Shown piece by piece: positions 28,594 through 33,648 of a stretch of 39,151 bases of DNA. The translations under genes were made by a program, and so were the position numbers. The notes beneath the pieces were generated by a model. The model was not told where the DNA came from, ran no database searches, and saw only the letters and a program-made list of their open reading frames with translations. Source of the stretch: a virus; IMG/VR virus record IMGVR_UViG_3300020465_000870, positions 1-39,151 of that record. One strand, given 5' to 3'. How positions within the stretch are numbered: the first letter of the stretch is position 1; each line of letters opens with the position of its first letter.

Positions 28594-29085
28594 ATGAAGA
28601 CATTTAAAGAATTTATACAAGAGAGTAGTCTTTCTAGAATTAAAAGCAAGTCCGATAAAAAGGGTATTGCTGTAATGTCTGCGTCTAGAGGAAATCTATC
28701 TAAGAAAGAAAATACCGCGAGAGCAAAGAAATTAGATAAAGATATTCGTGGTAGATTTGGTAAAGGTGCTACGAAAGTAACTGGATCATATTCAGAGAAA
28801 GATGAAAAGACTGGTAAAGAAACAAAGGTAAAAGAGAGAAGTCATGTCATAGCTCGTGGTAAGATGGGTAAGAAAAAGTTTAAAAAAGAAGTTAAGAAAC
28901 TGGGTAAGAAGTATGGGCAGGATTCTGTATTGACACAAACTAAAAAAACTGGTACACTATCAGCCACTCGCAAAGGTGGTCTTGGCAAGAAAAAAGGTAT
29001 AAATGTGGGTAGATTTAAACCACAGGGTAAAAACCCAGAAGGTCAATCTCAAATCAAAGGAAAAACTTTTACTTACGGAGATTAA
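28594..29085 (+). CDS. Lysine-rich candidate internal head protein with capsid-targeting-like N-terminus
   Basis: This 163-residue protein starts MKTFKEFIQESS. This is very close to the T4 capsid targeting sequence MKTYQEFIAEA, and I-Q-E obeys the L/I-x-E protease rule for a cut after residue 10. The remainder is extremely basic, with Lys/Gly/Thr repeats (KGATKVTGSY, GKMGKKKFKKEVKK, RKGGLGKKKG), and could coat or condense DNA like T4 internal proteins. A late promoter box sits just upstream. The region KDIRGRFGKGATKVTGSYSE resembles a module seen in other cyanophage proteins. Whether it is injected with the DNA is inference. Confidence 0.75.
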   Translation: MKTFKEFIQESSLSRIKSKSDKKGIAVMSASRGNLSKKENTARAKKLDKDIRGRFGKGATKVTGSYSEKDEKTGKETKVKERSHVIARGKMGKKKFKKEVKKLGKKYGQDSVLTQTKKTGTLSATRKGGLGKKKGINVGRFKPQGKNPEGQSQIKGKTFTYGD

Positions 29086-29333
29086 TGACAACAAAACTTT
29101 ATGATGACTCTAATTGGAGAGAAGAATACAAAAGTTACACTAGCGATAAAAGGGAACTTGAATTGCTAGAAAATGGGCCACATAGTCTTGCTCAATCTTG
29201 GCATCTTGGTGCATTATATAATAATTGGAAAAAGATAAAAGGTTATAACAAATTAGACCCCAAAGAAAATAAGGGTCAACTACAATCCTCTATGAAAGAT
29301 TTCTTTGCTAAAAATAAAGATCAAGGAATCTAA
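29085..29333 (+). CDS. Conserved cyanophage hypothetical protein
   Basis: This 82-residue protein has the cyanophage pattern LYDDSNWREEYKSYTSDKRE, followed by LLENGPHSLAQSWHLGALYN. It is mainly helical with a basic tail. Function unknown. Its start overlaps the stop of the lysine-rich gene (TAATG). Confidence 0.7.
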   Translation: MTTKLYDDSNWREEYKSYTSDKRELELLENGPHSLAQSWHLGALYNNWKKIKGYNKLDPKENKGQLQSSMKDFFAKNKDQGI

Positions 29334-29347
29334 ATTTATTTTTTATT

Positions 29348-29869
29348 ATGGCTGCTTTAATTATTGCTCTTCCTGAAGAGGCAGAAGGAATTCAGGGATA
29401 CCCAATTTATTTAAGTGGGTGTGGAAAAGTGAACGCTACTATTGCTACAATGAGAGCAATTAGGGATGGACACAAATTCATTATTAATTATGGATCTGCT
29501 GGAACAGTAAGTAATATTACTGGACTTGTAGAGGTTACTGGATATGTTGATAGAGATATGGATGCAAGAGCATTGAAATGTGAGCTTGGACAAACACCCT
29601 TTGAAGATGGTATAATAATTGGGAACAAAGGAATAGTTTGTGGAAGTGGAGACAAGTTTGCAACATCCAAACCTGAGATTGTTTGTGACATTGTGGACAT
29701 GGAAGCATATGCTATTGCTAAAACTTGTCTCAAAGAGGAAGTGGATTTTAGAAGTTTTAAATACATTTCCGATTCTGCTGATGAAAATTCAGCAAATGAT
29801 TGGGAGGAGAATGTTCATAAAGGTAATTCGTTATTCAAAGCAATGCTGTATCGTGGAGGATTAAATTAA
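29348..29869 (+). CDS. Nucleosidase/phosphorylase of the MTAN/PNP family
   Basis: This 173-residue protein belongs to the PNP/UDP superfamily. Signatures are MAALIIALPEEAEG at the start, IINYGSAGTVSN (compare GTAG), and DIVDMEAYAIAKTC with the substrate-binding M-E, followed by FKYISDSADE carrying the catalytic Asp. Typical MTA/SAH nucleosidases have about 230 residues, so this one is compact. It could free adenine from methylthioadenosine, S-adenosylhomocysteine or nucleosides. The next gene, apt, would turn adenine into AMP, so the two look like a two-step salvage unit. Confidence 0.88.
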   Translation: MAALIIALPEEAEGIQGYPIYLSGCGKVNATIATMRAIRDGHKFIINYGSAGTVSNITGLVEVTGYVDRDMDARALKCELGQTPFEDGIIIGNKGIVCGSGDKFATSKPEIVCDIVDMEAYAIAKTCLKEEVDFRSFKYISDSADENSANDWEENVHKGNSLFKAMLYRGGLN

Positions 29870-30381
29870 TGGATCTTAAAAAATTAATTTCTGATCATCC
29901 TGATTTTCCTAAGAAAGGTATCTTGTTTAGAGATATGTTTCCGATATTAAGGAGTCCTACAGCAACAACTTTTATGTTAGATAGATTAGGAGAATTCTCT
30001 GAGAGATTAACTCCTGATTATATTGTTGGAATTGAATCTAGGGGATTTATTATTGGAACTGCTTTAGCGACTAGACAGAGGATGGGATTTGTTCCAATAA
30101 GAAAAAAAGGTAAGTTACCTAGTAAAATTGTTGGTGTTAATTATAGTTTGGAATATGGTCAAGATAGATTGGAAATACAATCTAACATCTTAAAAGACCA
30201 CAAGGTGTTATTAGTTGATGACCTACTAGCAACTGGTGGTACAGTAAAAGCAGCATCTAAATTAATTAGTAAGGTAGGTGGAAGACTTGTGGGTTGTGCA
30301 TTTGTGGTAGAATTGTTAGGATTGAATGGTAGAGATAATATTCCTAATGTTCCAATTAAATCATTAGTTAGTTATGACTGA
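29869..30381 (+). CDS. apt: Adenine phosphoribosyltransferase-like protein
   Basis: This 170-residue type I phosphoribosyltransferase matches Apt. LISDHPDFPKKGILFRDMFP is the classic Apt N-terminus (I-x-D-F-P-K-P/K-G-I-x-F-x-D). IVGIESRGFIIGTALA is the next landmark, followed by FVPIRKKGKLP. VLLVDDLLATGGTVKAA is the PRPP loop. It joins adenine and PRPP to AMP. It overlaps the nucleosidase gene at TAATGG, so they are coupled. It sits before gp62 in a replication operon. Confidence 0.93.
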   Translation: MDLKKLISDHPDFPKKGILFRDMFPILRSPTATTFMLDRLGEFSERLTPDYIVGIESRGFIIGTALATRQRMGFVPIRKKGKLPSKIVGVNYSLEYGQDRLEIQSNILKDHKVLLVDDLLATGGTVKAASKLISKVGGRLVGCAFVVELLGLNGRDNIPNVPIKSLVSYD

Positions 30382-30757
30382 ATTGAAAGAGTGGTTGAAC
30401 TCAATCAACCTTAATAAAAACAATCTAATAGATGAGGATCCATTAGTAGAAAAAGATTATCCTCCCTTCATTGTCAATAAGTGTTTGTCAGGTCATCTTG
30501 ACACAGTGATGCTTGCAAATGAGATGAATAAGTATCCTTTTTTACCAAAGAAGATGCAACATGATTTTCTTATACATATAGTGAGGAAGAAGCGTAGATT
30601 CTCTCCTTGGCTTCGTAAAGACAAGATCAAAGACCTTGATAGTGTCAAAACATACTATGCATGTAGTAATGCTAAAGCGGAACAGATTCTGAAAATTCTT
30701 ACAAAAGAACAACTGAATTTTATTAAATCTAAACTTGATATTGGAGGAAGGCAATGA
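30374..30757 (+). CDS. 62: Clamp loader small subunit gp62
   Basis: This 127-residue protein is the cyanophage form of gp62, which binds gp44 and loads the clamp. T4 gp62 is longer (187 residues). Recognisable segments are EKDYPPFIVNKCLSGHLDTV, NEMNKYPFLPKKMQHDFLIH and RKKRRFSPWLRKD, which recur in cyanophage gp62. The gene overlaps apt by 8 bases and regA by ATGA. In T4, 44, 62 and regA are adjacent; here gp44 is separated by about 4.7 kb of accessory genes. Confidence 0.88.
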   Translation: MTELKEWLNSINLNKNNLIDEDPLVEKDYPPFIVNKCLSGHLDTVMLANEMNKYPFLPKKMQHDFLIHIVRKKRRFSPWLRKDKIKDLDSVKTYYACSNAKAEQILKILTKEQLNFIKSKLDIGGRQ

Positions 30758-31200
30758 CCGTTCTTAAGGAACCAGATGTAAAATGGAATCCTGACCAAAT
30801 GGTAGAAGTGACATTGAATGAACCAGATGATTTCCTGAAAGTTAGGGAGACATTGACAAGGATCGGTGTTGCATCTAGAAAGGAGAAAAAAATATATCAG
30901 TCTTGCCATATTCTTCATAAGCAAGGTAGATATTTTTTAGTACATTTTAAAGAGTTATTTGCATTAGATGGTAAACATGCAAATCTTACCACTAATGATA
31001 TACAGAGAAGAAATCGTATAGCACAACTGTTGGTTGATTGGGGTTTAGTTGGTATTGTCAATGCTGACACCATTCAAGATGTTGCGCCATTAAATCAGAT
31101 TAAAGTTCTATCTTATAAAGATAAACAAGATTGGATATTGGAAACCAAATATAATATTGGATCTAAGAAGAAAAAAGTAGAAGTAGAAGAGTCTGAGTAA
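30754..31200 (+). CDS. regA: Translational repressor RegA
   Basis: This 148-residue protein is the T4-type RegA, which binds the start regions of early mRNAs and shuts off translation, including those of clamp and clamp-loader genes. Landmarks are MVEVTLNEPDDFLKVRETLTRIGVAS, YQSCHILHKQGRYFLVHFKE and LTTNDIQRRNRIAQLL. T4 RegA has 122 residues; the extra length is a basic/acidic tail (KKKKVEVEESE). It overlaps gp62 by ATGA and ends at a strong terminator, closing the operon. Confidence 0.95.
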   Translation: MTVLKEPDVKWNPDQMVEVTLNEPDDFLKVRETLTRIGVASRKEKKIYQSCHILHKQGRYFLVHFKELFALDGKHANLTTNDIQRRNRIAQLLVDWGLVGIVNADTIQDVAPLNQIKVLSYKDKQDWILETKYNIGSKKKKVEVEESE

Positions 31201-31225
31201 AGGGGGTACCATTACCCCCTTCTTT
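31200..31225 (+). terminator. Rho-independent terminator after regA
   Basis: GGGGGTA pairs with TACCCCC around a CCAT loop, extended by A-T pairs, then TTCTTT. It overlaps the last base of regA and ends the gp62/regA operon. Confidence 0.9.
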
Positions 31226-31226
31226 A

Positions 31227-31235
31227 TGCTATAAT
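31227..31235 (+). promoter_or_regulatory. Extended -10 promoter before the phosphomannomutase gene
   Basis: TGCTATAAT is an extended -10 element (TGnTATAAT) with no good -35. It lies only 6 bases before the ATG at 31242, so the transcript should start at or next to the start codon. Confidence 0.6.
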
Positions 31236-31241
31236 CTATCC

Positions 31242-31946
31242 ATGAAGAAATTTATTTTTGATGTTGATGGTACTCTGACTCCTAGTCGGAGGCAAATAGA
31301 ACATTCTTTTTGGGCTCCCTTTCTGATATTTTGTCGTCATCATGATGTTTACATCGTTACTGGTAGTGACAGACAGAAGACATTGGAGCAGTTAGGATTG
31401 GACATATGTTATACAGCTAAGAGAGTATATAATTGTTCTGGTTGTGATGCGTATGAAAAAAATGTGAATGTATATCAAAGTGAATGGAAGTTACCAAAGA
31501 AAGTAGAAAATTTTTTATTAGATGAATTGGCATATAGTTGTTTTCCTATTCGTAATGGAGTTCATATTGAGTCTAGGCCGGGATCTGTTAATTTTAGTAT
31601 TCTAGGTAGAGGTAAAGATCCTTTTGTGGGAAGAGATGAATATATTAAATGGGATAAGGAAAGATTAGAAAGAGAGGATATTGCAGATAGAATTAGAAAT
31701 CAATTTCCTGAATTGACAGTTGTAATTGGAGGACAGACTGGTATTGATATTGGGCCACTAGGAACTGATAAGAGTCAAATATTACGGGATTTTTCTGAGG
31801 ATGATGAATTATATTTTTTTGGTGATAGAATGGAGGTAACTGGTAATGATTACTCATTAGCAGAAGCCGTAAAGAAAAGACATGGTTGTACATATCATGT
31901 TAAAGACTGGCATGAAACTAAACAAATACTCAAGGAGACTTCATAG
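31242..31946 (+). CDS. Phosphomannomutase-like HAD protein (eukaryotic PMM type)
   Basis: This 234-residue protein has HAD motif I FDVDGTLTPSR (Asp7, Asp9) and VTGSDRQKTLEQLG. The PMM-specific cap segment is HIESRPGSVNFSILGRG (compare E-x-R-x-G-x-x-N-x-S-x-x-GR), and motif IV lies in YFFGDRMEVTGNDYSLAEAV (compare FFGD and GGNDHEI). These are features of the eukaryotic PMM family, which converts mannose-6-P to mannose-1-P; bacterial enzymes are usually of the unrelated alpha-phosphohexomutase type. It could supply GDP-sugars and connect with the epimerase at 11578. Its own promoter follows the regA terminator. Confidence 0.85.
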   Translation: MKKFIFDVDGTLTPSRRQIEHSFWAPFLIFCRHHDVYIVTGSDRQKTLEQLGLDICYTAKRVYNCSGCDAYEKNVNVYQSEWKLPKKVENFLLDELAYSCFPIRNGVHIESRPGSVNFSILGRGKDPFVGRDEYIKWDKERLEREDIADRIRNQFPELTVVIGGQTGIDIGPLGTDKSQILRDFSEDDELYFFGDRMEVTGNDYSLAEAVKKRHGCTYHVKDWHETKQILKETS

Positions 31947-31947
31947 C

Positions 31948-32154
31948 ATGGAAAGAATTATTTTTCGTATTGATCAAGATGGAAATGTAAAAGAAGAAGT
32001 ACAAGGTGTTCAAGGTAATGTATGTGAGAATCTCACTAAAGATATAGAAAATCGTTTGGGTGATGTCTCTGGACGCATACATAAACCAGAATATTATCAG
32101 CAACAAAAAAACGTATCCGATGTCACACTTCAGCACAATCAAAACGAAAATTAA
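31948..32154 (+). CDS. DUF2997 protein
   Basis: Starting at the ATG at 31948 gives 68 residues: MERIIFRIDQDGNVKEEVQG, then GNVCENLTKDIENRLGDV. This fits DUF2997 (D-G-x-V-x-E-x-V-x-G-x-x-G-x-x-C-x-x-x-T-x-x-IE), a small family found in cyanobacteria. An in-frame ATG at 31882 inside the previous gene is less likely. In hosts it often neighbours Ycf35 (DUF1257), as here. Function unknown. Confidence 0.82.
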   Translation: MERIIFRIDQDGNVKEEVQGVQGNVCENLTKDIENRLGDVSGRIHKPEYYQQQKNVSDVTLQHNQNEN

Positions 32155-32497
32155 AGACAAGGACGTTCTAATAAAAGCGTTGAATTCTTTGAGTTACTCG
32201 GCTCAGGAAAATGTTCTTTTAGATAATCCTGTAGACCATCAACATGAACAAGTTAAGGTTGAGGTTGGTATAACTCGCTATGTTGGATTTAAGAGACATA
32301 GTGATGGGACACTTAATTTAGTTGCTGAGTTAGATGCATGGGAAGAACCATTTCCCATAGAAAGATTTTTACAAAAAGTAACTCAGGAATATGCAAAATG
32401 TATTGTAGTAGAGACCGCACAATCAAATGGTTTCAATGTAACAACCGAACAAAAAGATGTTGATAATACTATAGAAATAGTAATGGAAAAATGGTAG
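32120..32497 (+). CDS. DUF1257 / Ycf35-like protein
   Basis: The ATG at 32120 gives the typical Ycf35 start MSHFSTIKTKIKDKDVLIKAL in 125 residues; the frame is open back to 32060. A central GITRYVGFKRHSDGTLNLVA and the C-terminal FLQKVTQEYAKCIVVETAQS also fit. Ycf35 is conserved in cyanobacteria and red algal plastids without known biochemical role. It overlaps the DUF2997 gene by 35 bases, keeping the host gene pair. Confidence 0.85.
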   Translation: MSHFSTIKTKIKDKDVLIKALNSLSYSAQENVLLDNPVDHQHEQVKVEVGITRYVGFKRHSDGTLNLVAELDAWEEPFPIERFLQKVTQEYAKCIVVETAQSNGFNVTTEQKDVDNTIEIVMEKW

Positions 32498-32562
32498 CAT
32501 TTGTTAAATAGTTACGGATGCCGAAAGGGTCTAAACTTTAAACTCGCTTACTAAGGAGAACT

Positions 32563-32991
32563 ATGAACGCACTACAACGTTACCACGCTGAAAATCTTCC
32601 AGAACTTATAGAGAAGATTAATCGTAACAGCATTGGATTAGATGATTACTTTGATAGATTTTTCAACGAAACTACAACAAATTATCCCCCATACAATCTT
32701 GTGACTGTTAGTAATCATGAATCAAGGCTTGAGATTGCACTTGCAGGATTTAAACAGAAAGATGTAAAAGTATATACCGAGTATGGTAAACTAATTGTAC
32801 AAGGTGACAAAGAGACTAAGAAAGAACCTGAAAATTACACTCACAGAGGATTAGCTCAAAGATCCTTTACTAGAACTTGGACACTCTCTGACGACACAAA
32901 AGTTGAGGATGTAAATTTTGAAGATGGAATGCTTACAATTAAATTGGGTAAGGTAGTTCCAGAACATCATGCTCGGAAAGAGTATCTATAA
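32563..32991 (+). CDS. hsp20: Small heat shock protein Hsp20
   Basis: This 142-residue alpha-crystallin-type chaperone is a regular cyanophage gene. The crystallin domain (about residues 46-137) contains NHESRLEIALAGFKQKDVKV and YGKLIVQGDKET. Its last strand carries FEDGMLTIKLGKVVPEHHARK. The start is supported by AAGGAG 5 bases upstream. It could protect phage assembly or host photosystem proteins during infection. A late promoter box overlaps its stop. Confidence 0.95.
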   Translation: MNALQRYHAENLPELIEKINRNSIGLDDYFDRFFNETTTNYPPYNLVTVSNHESRLEIALAGFKQKDVKVYTEYGKLIVQGDKETKKEPENYTHRGLAQRSFTRTWTLSDDTKVEDVNFEDGMLTIKLGKVVPEHHARKEYL

Positions 32992-32994
32992 ATA
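32987..32994 (+). promoter_or_regulatory. Consensus late promoter TATAAATA after hsp20
   Basis: TATAAATA is the exact late box and overlaps the hsp20 stop. The next feature downstream is a terminator at 33019-33060. It would therefore make a transcript of about 60 bases, or read through into the genes from 33093. Confidence 0.6.
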
Positions 32995-33018
32995 AAATTG
33001 AATATCGTCGTCGCAGAC

Positions 33019-33060
33019 AGAGGGGAAACTGGCACAATCCAGTTGACACCCCTCTTTTTT
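33019..33060 (+). terminator. Two-part terminator hairpin after hsp20
   Basis: The outer stem AGAGGGG/CCCCTCT and inner stem AACTGG/CCAGTT with a 6-base loop are followed by a T run to 33060. The right side of the hairpin contains TTGACA, which is also the -35 box of the next promoter. Confidence 0.9.
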
Positions 33061-33071
33061 ATTGGTATAAT
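33043..33071 (+). promoter_or_regulatory. Full-consensus sigma-70 promoter inside the terminator
   Basis: TTGACA (33043-33048) and TATAAT (33066-33071) are both perfect and spaced by 17 bases. The -10 box is the centre of the inverted repeat TTGGTAT-A-ATACCAA (33062-33076). It should drive the genes from 33093, including DNA polymerase, early in infection. Confidence 0.88.
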
Positions 33072-33092
33072 ACCAAAACACAGGAAATTAAC

Positions 33093-33422
33093 ATGTCAAT
33101 TAAACTCGCTGTGCTTCAATCCGGCGATCAAATTGTCGCAGAGATGAAAGAGATTGTATCTGAGGATAAACCAATCGCATATTTGTTTCACAAACCACAA
33201 AAGGTATTTGTGAAAAATCAGATTGTATTATCAGAAAGTAAAGATGCAACTTCTATTGAAGTATCACTGCAAAATTGGATTCTAGTATCCGAAGAGGAGG
33301 ACATCCCAGTCGCAGTAAATCAAGTCGTCACACTTGTAGAACCAGTGGCAAGTATCAAAAAAATGTATTCGGAGAAAACAAATGGAAGATCAGATGATCA
33401 AGTGTCTGCTTCTAAAGAATGA
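33093..33422 (+). CDS. Possible Sm-like small beta-barrel protein
   Basis: This 109-residue protein begins SIKLAVLQSGDQIVAEMKEI, continues with a strand-rich region (YLFHKPQKVFVKNQIVLS) and SLQNWILVS. The order L-x-SGD-x-I-x-AE, a kinked P-strand, then W and a final strand parallels the proteins at 33382 and 6833. Strands predominate, and the last 25 residues are polar. A small RNA-binding barrel is possible but not shown. It is the first gene after a perfect sigma-70 promoter, with AGGAAA before the start. Confidence 0.7.
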   Translation: MSIKLAVLQSGDQIVAEMKEIVSEDKPIAYLFHKPQKVFVKNQIVLSESKDATSIEVSLQNWILVSEEEDIPVAVNQVVTLVEPVASIKKMYSEKTNGRSDDQVSASKE

Positions 33423-33648
33423 AGACCTATTGGTATCTCAAATTGTTGAAGTGGACACTGAACTGGGTGGCCCTGATTGCAAACTGATAAAACCATTTAA
33501 GATGGTTAAAGTTAATGATGAGTATGTATTGGAACCTTGGTTGGATTTTACTACACAAAGTGAAATGATGATACATTCTGACAGCATTCTGACTATAGTT
33601 GCTCCAACACCTGTTATACTATCTAAGTATCTTGAACTGATTGCCTAA
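33382..33648 (+). CDS. Possible Sm-like small beta-barrel protein, paralogue
   Basis: This 88-residue protein shows LLLKNEDLLVSQIVEVDTEL, then KLIKPFKMVKVNDEYVLEPW and a final SDSILTIVAPTPVILSKYLE. The PxKM and PW pairs and the final Thr-Ile strand line up with the protein at 6833 and, more loosely, that at 33093. It overlaps the gene before by 41 bases and touches the polymerase start (TAATG). Function unknown. Expression with gp43 suggests a replication or RNA role. Confidence 0.7.
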   Translation: MEDQMIKCLLLKNEDLLVSQIVEVDTELGGPDCKLIKPFKMVKVNDEYVLEPWLDFTTQSEMMIHSDSILTIVAPTPVILSKYLELIA

